DNA of 64,000 bases. Source: Ophiodon elongatus (taxonomy: Eukaryota; Chordata; Actinopteri; Perciformes; Hexagrammidae). Under the pieces are notes generated by a model, which had not been told where the DNA came from, ran no database searches, and saw only the letters and a program-made list of their open reading frames with translations. The translations under genes and the position numbers were made by a program. The DNA lies in contig JACSYO010001315.1 in the NCBI GenBank assembly GCA_016806645.1, positions 248,001-312,000 of the forward strand. Reading direction: 5' to 3'. Within the stretch, counting starts at the first letter, position 1; each line of letters begins with the position of its first letter. Of this stretch, positions 13,415 to 29,037 are shown one piece after another.

Positions 13415-16400
13415 TGAAACAGTTAGTCAATTGATAGATTTATGACAAAATAAAATTTAAATGATCATTTCTGGCCCCAGATTCTCAAATGTAAGGATTT
13501 GCTGCTTTTGTCAGTTTAAATTTGATATCTTTGGATTTTGGACTGTTGGTTGGACAGAACAAGACATTTGAGGATGTCACCTTATTAACTGACAAAATAA
13601 TCTGGAGATTTTGTGAATACATTGTGTGTATTTGTCTTACTGTATGTTTAAGTCTTCTGCATATCTGATTGGGTCTTGTGAGAAGGAAGTGAGGCCCATC
13701 AGAACAGGAAGACAGTAAATAAACAAGGTTTCAATGTTTCATCCTTCCAATTATATCTTAATTAAACAGATAAACACAACTTAGCTCCCGGTCAGCAGTC
13801 TGAAAAGCCTTTTGGCTGTGTGTCCCCATTGGACTGAGAGCTAGCTAACAGTAGATCTGCACATTAACTCTCAGCTCACCAATTAATACTTTTCAACACC
13901 GCTGTTGACACCTCCAAATTATCAAGTAACAGGAGTTACAGTTCTCCTGCTGTTGGTAGACTATTGGCTTTAAGTGGTGATAATTCACAGTCAGTGCTGG
14001 AAATAATACTCCTCCACTCACCATAGGAGAGTGCTGTATTTGTTTTTTATCTTGGATGAGTTAAGCAGGCGAAAGCCTAAATCTCACAAACTCAAGTTTA
14101 GTCTGGAAAACATCCACTGGGAATCGATTGAGCCTGGCAACCGGAGCCAGACAACTCAGCAATCAACCGGGAGTGGATTATATAACAACAACAGCAACAG
14201 TTTTGTATTTTGATTAAAAGTGAAAGTTTTTACCTTGGACGAGGAAACAGCTTGTCTTTCACAAAGTCGTTTCGGTCTGTGCCCACTGACGACGCCCAAG
14301 TCTGTCTCCATACTAGGGTCTCATGATTGCAGCACAGGAGAGAGATATGCCAAACCATAATGAAAGTTCAATTTGTGTGGTTGTTATGTTGTAATTCTTA
14401 ATCACGGTTCTGTCTGACCAATAAAATTGAAAGCTGTTTAGGCCAGGATAATTACGTGTGATGAAATACTGACTAGAAACTCCCAACATCCACGATCTGC
14501 TAAACAGCACTGCAGTATGTTTACATTCAGTTTGGAAAATTGAATACAAATGACAAACAATAAACACAAACTGTTGTTACAGATGTAAATGCATGTAGTG
14601 TGTATGTAACTGGAGAGCATGATCATGAAATGCTATATTTATAATGCGTGAAAAGACTTGCTAAAGCAAAAGTAGCAATACAACAGTGTAGAATACTCTG
14701 TCCTGCAGTTCAAATTTTACTTAAGGAAAATTACAACATTATTAGCATAAAAATATACTTAATGTACCAATTATAAAAATACTCATTATTCACATTAGCC
14801 CAATGGAGCTCATTTGATTGATTTATATACTCAGGGGTTGCTTGTGAATTTTCCTCAGGGATCAATAAAGGAATCTTATCTTATACATCATATATTTGTT
14901 AATTATTTTCCATATCACCAATCTGAATCTGCAAAGTAACTAGTAATTAAAGTTATTAAATGGATGTTGTGGAATACAAAGCACAATATTTGCCTCTGAA
15001 TAGAAGTGGAGAAGAAATATAAAGTAGCAGTAAAGTACAAGTACCTCAAAATTGTCCTGAAGTATAGCACTTAAGTAAATGTACTTGGTCACTTTCCACC
15101 ACTGGCAACTCACAGCCACCACTCAGTAAATCACTGGTTGTAATGGTGATGTATTTTAGCATAAGCCACAATAGCATTAGCTTTCTCTGGTTTTTCAAAA
15201 GGTCGTTGCAGACCAAGAAGGATTGTGTAATAAGTCTGATTTGTTCTGATAGCTATCTGGGGTTCACAGTTCACTGAGGACAAAGCGTGTATTCTGCTCT
15301 GCAGATCCACAAAGCTGCTTTCAGTCCCACGCGGACGAATCATGAGGTGCTGGATCTCAGTCCGTATCGCTCATTTCATCAGACAGTTAAGAAATAAGGA
15401 AAGGCCACTTTACAACACAGCTTATTTTCACATTAAAGTTGACTGTGTGTGCACGAGAGATGACCGTTTACTGTGCATCAGATACGGTTAGAGTGATAAA
15501 AAAGATCTTTTAATGATGTGTTCTCCTCGTCAGTATTTTCAAGCATGAAGACAGGAAATAGGGGAGGGCTATAAAAAGAAAGCAAGAATCTGTATTCACA
15601 CAGAGATGAAGAATAGAGCTAGACGTAAGCCATTAAAGGTCATTACGTCACACTAACTACTAACAGCTCTTCATGTCAGTTCAGAGGAGAGCACATTCCT
15701 GGCTGCTAATGAGAATCAGAAACGGTTGAAATATCAAAATTCCCTCATGGGGATTGGTAAAGAGCTCTATCCAGAATTGAAATGGCTTGTGAATGAGTTT
15801 GTGAGAATACGTGGAAATGAAAAGCAGATCCAAAACATTCCCAAGTTGGAGCATTTGTCATAACATGCTAATTTTAGCCACATGTTGTGATTGCCTCTAT
15901 TTCGTCTTCCCTGCAACTTGGATGTTTATCAACAAAACATGTTGGTTTGTGCACTGCATCCTTTATTAGCTGCCATAAGCTACACACTGAGGTAGACTAA
16001 TGAAACATGCTATATTTAACCACATGTCAGTTTTTATTACATCTTCTTGTGGTGGAGGGAAGCAAGCAAGGAGGGTGAGCGGCTCTCTTCCTATGGGAAA
16101 ATACAGAAGAGGAATTTGTCCAGCTGTTCTTCCTCTGTGCTTGCTCTCTTTTGTTTGTCTCACTCTGTTTATTCATCCATATTTTTTTTCTTAGAAAACA
16201 CAACAGTTCCCAACTTACATGAAGTCAAGGAGAACATGACCATGGGAACCACGCTAGTGACCAATCCCAACGGAGGATTTCTGGTAAGGAGGAAGTTGCT
16301 TTTTGTCGTTAATGAAAGTGCTTTATAGTACATTTTCCATACCAAACGCAAAAGGAGGACTGAACTTTGCATATTTTCTGTGCCAAAAGTATATGTTCTC

Positions 16401-19400
16401 TAGACCTTTGGTCTCTATGGAAACAGTGGACTTGACCCTCCCATGTTTCTCAGTGAGGCTTCATGTCCTGGGAATGTAACACTGGGAATCAACTGTGTGA
16501 AGAAATGTATGTATGAGTATGTCGGAGGTGGCGACACCCATTCCATTTTATGGTTATGAACGCCAGTAAAATTATATTTGTACATGATTATTAGATTACC
16601 AGAGGGTAAAAATGACAGAATGAATCCTAATTTTGAACACATCCAAAATCACAGGCTGAATGAAAACCTGACATCTGGATTCAGTGCTTGTTTTAAGGCT
16701 TTTATTTTGTAGGCTTGATGTATTACATAATCTAATTTCTGTCAGATGACATTTGCTAATTCATATCAGGATGTTAGCGTTTAGCTGAAAGCAACTCTGT
16801 GCCAAACCCTCCCAATGTGAGGAAAGCACTGAGGTTGTGGAGCATGCAGGGAATCCTAAGGAAATGAGGCTCAGATATTAAAAGATGTTATTCAGTTTTT
16901 CAGTTCTTGTTGGTCATTTTATAGCCCTACTTCCTTGCAGGCTCTGTTTCTCTGTTTCCCTCTTCTCTTTTTCTCTCTGGAGAAGTATAGTCTGAAGGGC
17001 ACTATGGTGGTTTTTTAATAGTCACTTTGTAATCCTGAGTTCGAGTAGTTCTTTCCTCTTGGTTTCTGTCCTCAGTAGCCCTGAACCTCCTCTCACCCAT
17101 GACCTAATACTGGTGGAAAGCTAACCAGTCACAGCCTATTTTCTCAAGCAGTCTCAGTTTGTTTGTATGTGTGTGTCCTGTCTCCACAGGCCTGTGGTCC
17201 TCAGTATGGCTACATGTGTGGGCAGCAGCAGTACATCTCAGGAGTTTGTGCGAATGTCAGCGAATCCTTCCAGATCCTCAACTCTGTGGCACCGGCCGTG
17301 CAAGGTACGCTGCCTGACAAAAAAAATAAAAAAGACCCAACACATCTACGCAGGACGTGACAGCCTCTGCACAAATTGCCTGTTGGGGATAGGAGATTGT
17401 GATCTACGGCTCACAGTAGTACCACCCAAGACCCTGACATCAAACTCACCCTCGCTCAGCGAATAGGGAGATTAGAGCATTCTTCTTAACGTAAACTTGT
17501 CTGCGACCCCCATTCCTCTCTGGCCCGGCCCAGCCCAGCCCTTCTGCCGCATTGTATGCCCAAGTTAGGAGACAGTTAACTGCGCCTGCACTCAGTTTCC
17601 CAGGACGGAAACAGCCAAGAGAGCGCCAGAGAGTAAACAGATTACATGCATTTTTCTCTTTCTATATGATTCTTTCAGTATTGATCTGTCATTCAAGTGA
17701 CAGAAACAAACACATACACAGATTGATCATATAGTGCAGCAAAGAAATATTGAAATGCCTCACGTTTTAAACTGATTTGAGAAGCGCTAAATTAAAGTAA
17801 ATGTAACAACTATAAGAGATTGTGCACGGTCTTTGGGGACTTTTTGGCTTTTTTGACTCACATGAGGCAACCTAACTGAATTTGTTTTAGGTCTCTGCAT
17901 AGAGTGTGAATGTCTAACGAATGGAGAAATTAGCCTCATTTATGCCAATATTAGTAAGGAAATAAAAGTTCTGCAATGTAAAAGACATGATGCTTTGTAC
18001 TTCTTAACCTTGCATTACTATCCTCATCCTAGAAGTGGTATCACATGTTAATTTAAAAGACCTACAATTATCTAGTAATTTATTGAATTCTGTTCCTGCG
18101 ACCCCTTCAGTTGAACCTGTGATCCCTTGTGGGGGTCCCGGCCCCCAGGTTGGGATCCACTGCTCGACATTATTACATTTTGATTAGCAGCTATACTGTT
18201 GTGAGTCTGCTGTGGGCACAAGTAAACAGGAAGGGGACAGGATGTGTTGCATAATCTAATTTCTTTCTTTTGGAGTAAAATCAGCAATTCTAGTAAAACC
18301 AGACATCCATCTTTGGAAGAGTTTAAAGATAAAATATTTATTGTGTATAAAATAAAACCAATCTCCTGTCGCTGCATGCAGAGAAATTAAAAAACAAACT
18401 TACGATTTAATTAACGATAGTTTCTGGCTTTGTTCCAGAATGTGCGAAGGAGCTGGACATTGTGATCGTTCTGGATGGATCTAACAGTATCTACCCCTGG
18501 TCCAGTATCATCGATTTTCTGCGACGTTTCATCGAGAACATTGAGATCGGACCTAAACTCTCACAGGTCAGCTGCATGAATAAATGACTGTCAAGGATTT
18601 TTAAAAGAATAATAATGTTATTTACTCCTGTTGGAATTTACTCTTTTTGTCTCAAACATAAATTAGTTATATAAGACTACACGTAGAAAAAGAATGAATG
18701 AAGGAATAAACTGTTTGCTCCCAACTCCATTTTTCATATTATATTATGTTTGATGACATAAGTGCCCACAATTATGGAATTTTCCACCCGCTGCCAACAG
18801 TGAGAATAACTGTAATGTGTCCTTCATAAAGCAGACTTAATAAACTGAAGCCTTTTCAGTCTTTAAAGTAATTTTAGACTTTGCCTTAGTAAGTTATACC
18901 TTCAGTGTATTTCTGTCCAGTTGTCTTGGATCGCTCCTCGATTGGGTGGTTGGTTTTTATTATGGTTACATTGATCTGGCCTGGAGCTGCTGGAGTTTTC
19001 CAGAGGGAAACACTGGAAAGTCTTCTCACTGCCGAGCCCAGTGGTTGTAAGTCACATCTTCCATGGCTGCTGAAGTCCTCTGCTTTCTGTATAAAGAACA
19101 TTGTGTCATATCAACCGTACCAGACCCAACCACATCCTCAGCAGACTGTCTGGGAGGGGAGGGAGAGAAGAGGAGAACATGGAGGGAGAGAAAGGGAAAA
19201 ATACATTTTAATGTAGGATAACGTTTATAAGAACATGTGTGTGTTTTTTCCAGGTGGGGATAGTGTCTTATGGTGAGACTGTGACTCACCGTGTCAACCT
19301 GAGCCAGTTCGACAACACTCAGAATATGCTGGAATTTGTTGAAGAACTTCCTCAGCAGACCGGCTTCAGGACCATGACTTTCCTGGGCATCGATACTGCC

Positions 19401-22400
19401 AGGTATTCAACACTAACCCCTCCCTCCTCATTTAGGCGAGCCTGGCAACGCAGGGCCACAGTTCTTGATTACGTCAACATGGTCTGGCAACGTTTAATAG
19501 GCCTTTGAATGGAACCATGTCGTTTCAAGTTGCCTGGACAAGTGACTCAGACAAGCTCCTTTCTTTTGGTTAAAACACATCGTTCACAGTAATGGCATTG
19601 GTCTGATTTTTCTGAAGTTCCCTGGTTGGTCCAACATGTATCTGGTCTGGTATAGCGGATGTTTTCCAAACTAAAATATTGCAGCAAAATCTGAGCCTAA
19701 ATGAGAACTCCATTGATTTTGCACATCGACGTCTGTTTACAGGTCAAGGAGTACGACAACATATGTGAAACATTTTTTCTAAAGCCTTTTGTTGCTCCAG
19801 AGAGAGAACTGCAAAGTCTGATAACTGTTGGGGCTGAATATTACACATTTTAAAATTAAAAATCTTTATTCAGACTTCTGAAGCCCGCTCCTCATCTCTG
19901 CTTTAGGGTAGCAGCTCAAGGTTACATTAGCAGCTATTACAATAACACACCCGAGTCTCTGACTCAACTGACAGTGGTTGAGTTGCACTGTGGGTAATGT
20001 AAGTGCCAGTTTTTGACAAGGAAGAAAAATGCATAAAATGAAAGTGGAATATCCAAAAGGCATTATTTAAGGTCCTGCTTCAACAGATACTCTAGATATT
20101 TTTTGTTCTTTTGACTGAATTTGGACTGAAAATTTTGCACCAATCAGGAAAGAGGCCTTCATGCCGGAGCGTGGTGCACGACTTGGGGTGAAGAAAGTCA
20201 TGGTGATTGTGACTGACGGAGAGTCACATGACTTCTATAATCTGGACGAGGTCATCGGAGACTGTGACGATGATGACATCGAGAGGTTTGGCATTGCTGT
20301 GGGTACAAACTACTTTTATGTTGTTTTCACAGGTCATGTTAACATGTATGACTATGTTTTCTGATTTTAGGATTGAGGATGCTCTGTGTTTACTGTTAAC
20401 AATAAACCCAGAAAGGATTATTTATTCATGAAAAAAGTAGCTGGAATATGCAGACTGTAGAAACCATAGTGACATAAAGCCATTTTACTGTGCGGTTTAT
20501 TGAAATATTGATTAATTTCAGTCAACCACTCAGTAAAACAGAGTTTGATAATTTAGTCAATTAACAAGACGGATTAAAAATGCAACATCATTCAAATTAA
20601 ATCAACTTACTAAACAGTTTCTTTAACAAACATCATTTAGAGCAGTTAGTTAATCACTCAGTCAAACATTTTAAGCCCTGATGTTATTGAGATTGTTTAT
20701 TATTGTTTCCAGGTTTTGGGAGACTACAATCGTCAGAACAAAAGTGCAGAAGAAGTGCAGAAGTTTATTAAGGAGATTGCGTCCATCTCCAGTGAGCCGT
20801 TGCAAGACCACTTCTTCAACGTGTCCGATGAGGTGGCGTTGTTGACCATTGTGGATGCTTTGGGAAGCAAGATTTTTGCTTTGGAAGGTAAAACACACAC
20901 AGCACAAAGGGTTAAAACAAGGGAAACAGTTTAGTGTATTAAAAATAAATAAATAATCAAATTAATTCTGCTGAAGATGAAAAGATTGATACCACCTTCA
21001 TGTCAGTACAGTAAACACAAAGCTAAGTTTAATGAGGTTTTGCTCATTATTAACTCTGCTTTTGTTTCTCAAAGCAGCTTTGATTATATAAACTATCCCA
21101 TTACTCAAATCCTTTTTATTAATGTGCTCTGCCAGAAAGGGTTACGAACAACATTCCCCAAAATGTCACACTATTCCTTTCAAGAGGACACCATTTTAAT
21201 TTTCTAGACAAAAACTCTCGTTCCAACAATTAATAGGAATGTGACCAGGAGAAACATACAACATTGTATTATGTGCTGTTTATTTTAATATATGAAGGGT
21301 AAAATTAACTTTTCCATCCTCAGCTACAACCGGCAATTTCACCTCCTCCTTTGAGATGGAGATGTCCCAAGCTGGATTCAGTGCACATTCTTCCAAAGTA
21401 AGTCTGAATCCAATTATTTATGTCAGATGAATATACAAATACCATATAAGTGAAGTCAGTGACTAACTGTAGAATCACCAAACCAGACCCAATGACAGAC
21501 AAGTACATCACATCTTGAGATCACGGCAAAGTTTAGATGTCTGGAGGCGTTTAGTTTTAAAAAAAGGAACTGTTTATTTTATGTGCTTTTGGGGAAGTGA
21601 ATGTGTCGGCATGGATGTTTGCTCAACTAATGAACTCGTCCAGACACAAAGCCCCAGCGTTATCTCCAGTGCATCTTCAACCCTTCGGTGATTCACTCGG
21701 TCAGTGGAAGTTTTCAGACATAGGCTCTCTCTGTCCTCACACTGCTGCAGACTTCAGACTGATCATGTTTGGTCTGAGAACATGTGCGAGACAGTTAGAA
21801 ACAGATTGAAAGGAAAGCACGAGGCATGTTCAGCACGAGAAACAGCGGGGGAGGTTGAATCAGATGTTTGTTCATTGTACTCCAAGAACAACATGCTTGC
21901 TTTTCCCCCTTCTCATGCCTTTGGAGTTTGTTCATTAGTTAGCTCCTACATCTATTTAAAAATAAACTCGCTTCTTAGGCCTCTCTTCCTGCTCCTGACT
22001 CACGTTCATCACCTCTTCACTGTGTACACTGTCTCCGTGGCTGCAGTGGCTCATTCTACCAGACACAACCAGACTGAGTCGTTGTTAAACACACGAGGCC
22101 TTCGCATTAAGGCTCAGAAGCGGGAAAGAGCCTCTTGATGAAGTTCATTGTGACTAATGACACGTGTAATGTCCTGTGTGACCCCTCCCCTTCCTATTAA
22201 GTAACTCTGTATCCTGTAGATAAAAAAACATCCGTCAATCAAAAAAGATTGATTGTCATTATTTTGTACACCACTTACTGGCAAAAATCTTTTTAATTCT
22301 TTTGATCTCATATCCGACTGCTCCTGATATCAGCTCTGTTGTCGCTCATAGGAAGGCCTGTTACTGGGAGCAGTGGGAGCGTTTGACTGGAATGGGACAG

Positions 22401-25292
22401 TGGTAATGCATACTGCTGGAGGACAAATCATTCCAGGGAAGACCGACTTCTACGACTCAGAGACTGAGGCCGGGTACGAAGGACTCGCTGGGTACCTCGG
22501 TGAGTTCATTCGTAATGTCTTAAAGGCCCTAAGACATATTTTCTCAATCAGCTGGATACCAGCTCAAAGATAGCACCCAGTCACTTGAAATTGAAAATTG
22601 CTAAAAGAAAAGTTTTGTAGCTTCCAGGTTTGCTTCCGTGCTGTGCGGTCCACTGCACATGTGCATTTGTGTTTCTTCTGCCTGTGTGTTCCTGCAAAAA
22701 TACAAAAACACACACCTGTTAATAAGCTGAATGATATACAGTTTTTAGACATCCAAGAACATATATGAGTGTTTTTGTGTTAAACAATCGAGAGAGATAA
22801 ACTAGATCTTTCTTGAGATTATGTGAATTTTTACAGCTGCAGCATAAAAATAGTTTCCGTTACATGAAGGAGTAAAATATGTAATTTGTCTAACTCTGAC
22901 AGCAGACGCTGTCCATCTCTCTGTCACATGAATAATAAATGCATGCTTTTTTCTCCTGCGTCTCTTGTCCTGCTGCCTTTTATGGCTTGTAGAGCAACCG
23001 CAGCATCTTAATATCAAGTTATTTAATCAACATGTCATTAGAAAGAGCACTGATGGGTCCAGGCTTGCGTACTGTAAACTCAGCTGTTGGCACCCGCTCA
23101 TACCAGATGGTCTGACTGTAGACTTTGCATACGTAGCCTGTGTGCGTGTGCTTGTCTGTGAGTGCGTGTGATTGTGTGCGTGTTCCTGTCCAGTAGTTTT
23201 TTCATAGTTTCCTCCTCACAGCGAGATGTAAACAGCTGGCTGAAGAAGCATTTAAAAATACCCTTCAAAGAGAGCATAGTTGTTTTTCTCATGATGCTTT
23301 TTGACACATTCCTGATGATGCATGTTTATGTAAAGAATGCTCTGAACTGAACACAGCGTGTACTTGTGTATGCACGTGTCTGCAGGCTATGATGTTCAGT
23401 CAGCATCCACCCCTGACGGAGTGCTGTACATCACAGGTGCACCGCGGTACAACCACACGGGCCGGGTTGTTATCTATCATCTTAATGAAAAGAAGAACGT
23501 CGTCGTCTCACAGATCCTGAAAGGACAACAAGTGAGTCTATTTCAGTTTGGTGCCTCGGGAGGCTTTCGTCCCTCAGTGTAGACATCTTTCTTCCATCTG
23601 ACTTTAAATAAGATAAGACTGTATTAATCCTCAAGGAAAAATTAACATGTTACAGAAAGCACAGAGATGCTTAGAAGTAAGAAAAACCTTTGGTGGCCCT
23701 GAGGTGCAAAACACAGAAACGTCTGTTTTCTGAATTATCATTGGGTTTTCTGTAATGTTGTTGTGTCTTGTCCAATGTTGTTTTGTTTTGCAGATCGGTT
23801 CCTACTTTGGCAGCGTCCTGCAGACTGTCGACGTGGATGGAGATTCCTTCACCGATCTCCTCTTGGTCGGAGCTCCAATGTATATGGGCACGGAAAGAGA
23901 CGAACAGGGACAAGTCTACGTCTACAAACTCAACAAGGTACAGAAGATTAATTAAAAAGAGAATTTGGTATTTTTGTTTGTGTGTGTCTTTGATTGAAAG
24001 AGCTTGTATCAGATTGTGATGGGTTTTTTTTGTCTTCGCTCGATTTCCAGGACGGCCAGTTTGAGCACGAGTTCACTTTAAAGCCCATCAATCAGTCCTG
24101 TTGTACTGCCCACTCAGCCAGCTGCACCAATAAGAATGAACCATGCGGTGCCCGCTTTGGTACGGCCATTGCCGCAGTATTAGACCTCAACCTTGACGGG
24201 TTTAATGACGTGGCCATCGGTGCACCTTTTGAGAACGACCACCGAGGGGCCGTCTACATCTATCATGGAGATAAGACGTCACTGAAAGAGAAATTTGTAC
24301 AGGTGAGAACAGTGACAGTGCCTGAACTGTTGATACCAAAATACCTGTAATTGTTTATTTAGTTGAAAGGGAAATGCTGCTATATTTCAACCCCAGCTAT
24401 ATTTCCCATAAATGTGGCCATTGTGACTCTGGGTTGTGCTAACTTTGCACTTGCCACCTCCTACTACATACTCATATGAACGTCATGTTTATTTGGAAAG
24501 CTTTAGGGGGCTTTACAACAGAGGTGGCGAGTGTAAAGTTAGCATGACCCATAGAGCCACAATAACTTTCGGGAAATATGCAAGGTTGAAATGTCCCTGA
24601 ATTTTCCTTTAATGTGCTCTAATTGGTTCTGTGTTTTTCCCTGCAGCGTATCCCTGCAGGTGGGGATGGTGAAAAGGTGAAATTCTTTGGTCAATCCATA
24701 CATGGAGTCATGGATCTTAATGGAGATGGAATCACTGATGTTACCATAGGAGGTCTGGGAGGGGCTTCACTATTCTGGTGAGTCATGGCCCATCCTCACA
24801 CATAAACATTCACTCCTACAACTACACATTCCACCTGAATTATTACCAGCAGCAGTGTCCGTATCCCGGAGACTTTATCTTACATGTTCGTTTTGCATTG
24901 TCTTCTGAGGGTTTAGACAGCTGTGCGTGTCCCACTGGGCTTGTGGGCTTGAGACCAACAACTTCCTAATGATCTCTCTGTTACAACCTCTGGCTGTTGG
25001 ACTAACCCACAGAGTTTTAAAACATCAGCCCACACCATGATTTAACTTCCCAGGCAGACCTTCTCCCACAGTTTCTACTGGCAGAGGCTCAGCTAAGCTG
25101 TGTGAAAACTCCGTCTCCCAAGTGGCTTAGAGTTGAAATAGGATTTGGCAGAAGGCGACTGTTCTTCCTGGACTGTTGGCTGTGTTTTAGAAAGCTCAAC
25201 GGTTGAATACAGAGAGTTGAGGCCAAGTTTTACTCTCAAGATGCATCCGTTTCTTGTTCCTTAGTGTGCACACAGTTCAGAACACACACACA

Positions 25293-25377
<85 letters not shown>

Positions 25378-28300
25378 CACCAACAACAACTACAATTATG
25401 TTTTCTAGAAGTTGGCATGTCTGTCTCATTCCACCAGGTCCAGAGATGTTGCAGAGCTCCGTGCCAACATGACTTTCGACCCTGTTAAAATCAACCTGCA
25501 GCAGACTCAGTATCAGTGTGAGCATGGTGGACGCAAATCTGTGTGCGTGACCACTGAGGTGTGTTTTGTCTACTCTATCAAATCTGACAACCAGGATGTT
25601 AACCCTGCTGCTGGTGAGCCATTTGGCATCCTATTAATTCATCTCCATACCTCCTCATTGTCAAAGTTGTTGTGTTTCATCACTACATGTTTTCTTTTCT
25701 CTCGTGTCCTGCAGACATCCGCTACAATCTGACTCTGGATGCTCTGCGTGCGAAAGCCAGGGCTTCATTTCTGGCCTCGGACGATAAAAGTGATCGCAAG
25801 ATCACCAGGAGCCTCACCATCAAAGACAAGGAGAGAAAATGTGTGCAAGAAACCTTCATGATGTCGGCAAGTACTCTGATCTTTATGATGCACACGTGGG
25901 GTTAGTTATGGTTTCTGACCTGTATGAAATCAACCCCCCCAACTATATTTTTAACCCTGTATCCACAAGACAGAGTAATCAGATCAACTGGATGACTACA
26001 AGTTATGTGACGTTCATTCATAAAAGTTATATTCTAGGCCTGTTGGAGAGCTAAATTGTGTTTTGAGCCAGAAAGGAGCCAGAAAAAAAGCTGTGAGAAG
26101 TCTTATGCAGAGAAGGAAGACCTTGGTTGTAACACGAAACAGACTTGTCCTGATCAAAGCATGCCGAGGACAGCCCCTTGCTGCTCTGAGTTATAAATTA
26201 TCTGTAGGCACTCGGAGAGTTGAAGAGATGAGGAGCGAAGAAGACAAAGAAAAGAGAGAATGAAAATGTGACAAAGTGACGTTCCAGGTCAGGGGAGATT
26301 TCTACAAGTGGCCGAACAAACACATCACAGACTGTTCATCACAGTTGAAACCTTTAGTACGTTACAGCTACCCCATCTACTGTAGCAATGTGACATTTAA
26401 AGCTATGCGTAGAAAGTTTCTCATTCCAGCCGTTCACTGCAGCAATGGATTTCTCTGATTAGCTGCCTCGAGGCGAGAGAAAGAGGAACTAATCAGTGGA
26501 AACAGCTGTTATTGCTGTGTGTGCTGAGCATGAATACCTGCTCTGTTCTAGTGTGCCAGTTTGTGCAGAAACTTCCAACATAGTCCGGCGCAGAGAAGTC
26601 CTCAAGGGTCAGAAGATTTGTACCACAACTACCTCAGGCCAAGATGGACCAGACCCGAATCTGAACAGATCTAAACAACTAGACGAACTGAAAGCAGATG
26701 TATCTTTAGAGAATCCATGTCCCAGAAAAGTGCTTAATGCCTCCTTTCTGTTACCGTATCTAGTTCCACGTCAGTAATGTGCCTGACTAAAGACGCAGCG
26801 TGTGTTCCTTATGTTATACTTCTCAGGTTTAATAAAAATTTGGCACAGGGTCAAGAAAGACTCATCGTTCCCCTACCATGCCTATACAATACATGCCATA
26901 CTGCAATGTGAAGCCGTTACTTCATATGTTGTCTTTGTGTTGCAGTAATGTAAAGGCCCTGCACCCTCACACAGGTGTTTCCAGTTATTCTGGTTGATTA
27001 GACCTCTATGGTCATGTCGGTCTGTTGGTCAACCATTTTGGTCCAGAATGAAATATTTCAGAAACTATTTAATGGATTGCCATGAATGTTTGTACAGACA
27101 TCCGTGGTGCGCAGGGGACTGGTGATCCTCTGACCCTTCCTCTAGTGCCACCAAGAGGCTAACATTTGTGGTTTTGCACAGACATCCGTGGTGCCCAGAG
27201 GACTGGTGATCCTCTGACCCTTCCTCTAGTGCCACCAAGAGGCTAACATTTGTGGTTTTGGGTGAAACAACTATTGGATGGGTATTGTCATAGACCCCCT
27301 CAGGATGAATTGTAATAACTTCATCTTGCATCACTGTCTGAAATACCTAACTCGGGATCACAACTCAGACGAGAACGTTTTTTCTGACTTGCTTGTTGCT
27401 CGTACTTAATGTCTGAACGATATGATGAAGGACAAACAAGAGAGTCTGGAAGCCGTCGATCAGGCATCGCCTGAACACTCCCACAAAGTCATGAATAAGG
27501 GTCTAATCAGCCCAAAACGCATTTTGTTCTTTTATTCCCCTCTCTCCTCTCCTCACCATCCTCGGCTCCACTTGTCCCCTTTCCCAGGCCCGGCTGGACT
27601 TCCGAGACCCTCTCATGGTGTCTTTAGAGTTTGGACTTGCTGATGAAGACCAAGGCCCTGTCCTGGATGAAAACCTTCCCAAATCCATCAATAAGACAGT
27701 AAGACAGTATTTCATATCACTTGTAAAAGGCTCTCTCAGCACTTTAAGTATAAACTGCCAAATAACAGTAAGCAGAACATTTATAGTCACAGACAGGAAG
27801 GATTTGAACCTCGCCTTAAACATCTTCCATCTGCCTGCCTTTATAATCTGAGAATCTGAGAGAAGTGGGGGTGTTCTTGTCTGGCTTCAAACTCGCTGCT
27901 GTTACACCGCATTAGCATCTGCAACAGCTGAGTGCCATCCTTCAGTTTCCTGAAGACTGCATTAGTGTTTCAACACCAAAAGTCAGAGCAGTCTTCCCAC
28001 ACTCCCACATGCATAGTTGTTCTAACAAGAGGGTCTCCAGATAAGGGTTGCCATGAGTGATGTGTCCAGATATTACATGAGAATTCAGCTTCAACACTAA
28101 GACCGAAATTCTAAACACAGGAACATATATGATGCGTTTATGAGCTTTGACACATCCTCAGCATCAGATACTGTCATAGCAGCAATGCACGCTGCATTCA
28201 GACAAGCGAGGAAGCGTTATTAGGACCTCAGTGCCTCTCCTGCTATTGTTATTGAAAGGAAGAGCCTTCCTGAGGACACACACAGAAAGGGGAAGTCATC

Positions 28301-28987
28301 AAACGGAAGTTTTTCTTTTGACATTGTGCTGATTATGATATTCTCTCGTCCTCTTTCTTGGGAGAGTGGACACTGTTGATCTTAACAGTCCAGTGGGAGA
28401 GCATTGAGAATGGGAACAAATTTGATTGTGACCTTCAAACACTCTGGGGTGAAAAGGAAATGAAAGTCATCTCTTTTTGTCAGCAGTGCAAACAGATACA
28501 TAGGAGAGGAGCTTCTGATTTGTTGTAGCAGTATTTCAAGAATCTCTTCCAAAATTGATTGAATGCATATAAGAGACTCTGTTTTGAACATTTTTAGTGT
28601 GTGTTGTTTTTCCAAAAAAAAGAGTTCAAATAACTGATTGGAACATTGTAAAATATAAACTCTATTAAAGTCAAAATGTTTTATTATCATTTCATATGAA
28701 GTTATGATATGAATTTAGCCTACCCTCATTGATATGAATTGGGTGGACAAAATAATAGTAACACCTTTCAGTATAATGCAATACAGTTCAACAGCAACAC
28801 AAACCACACAGTTGAATCAACACCGTTCTAAACAGTTTATAACTTCATGTTTTCCTTTTTTTTATTGCAGGATTCTTTTATTAGACTGCATTAGTTTTAA
28901 CTACATGTACCACGCAATACACTGGCAACTAGGTTTATACACCCATATACATATTAAATTAATCATTTGACCATTGCTATATTTGAC

Positions 28988-29037
<50 letters not shown>

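Noticed and set aside
25236..25525. Long His-Thr or Cys-Val reading frames on both strands
   Set aside because: They are translations of the (AC)n microsatellite. The same applies at 49039-49338, 52104-52627 and 62973-63349.
26063..26263. 66-codon basic open frame in an itga1 intron
   Set aside because: Low-complexity Lys/Glu/Arg content from purine-rich DNA, and the neighbouring exons join in phase without it.
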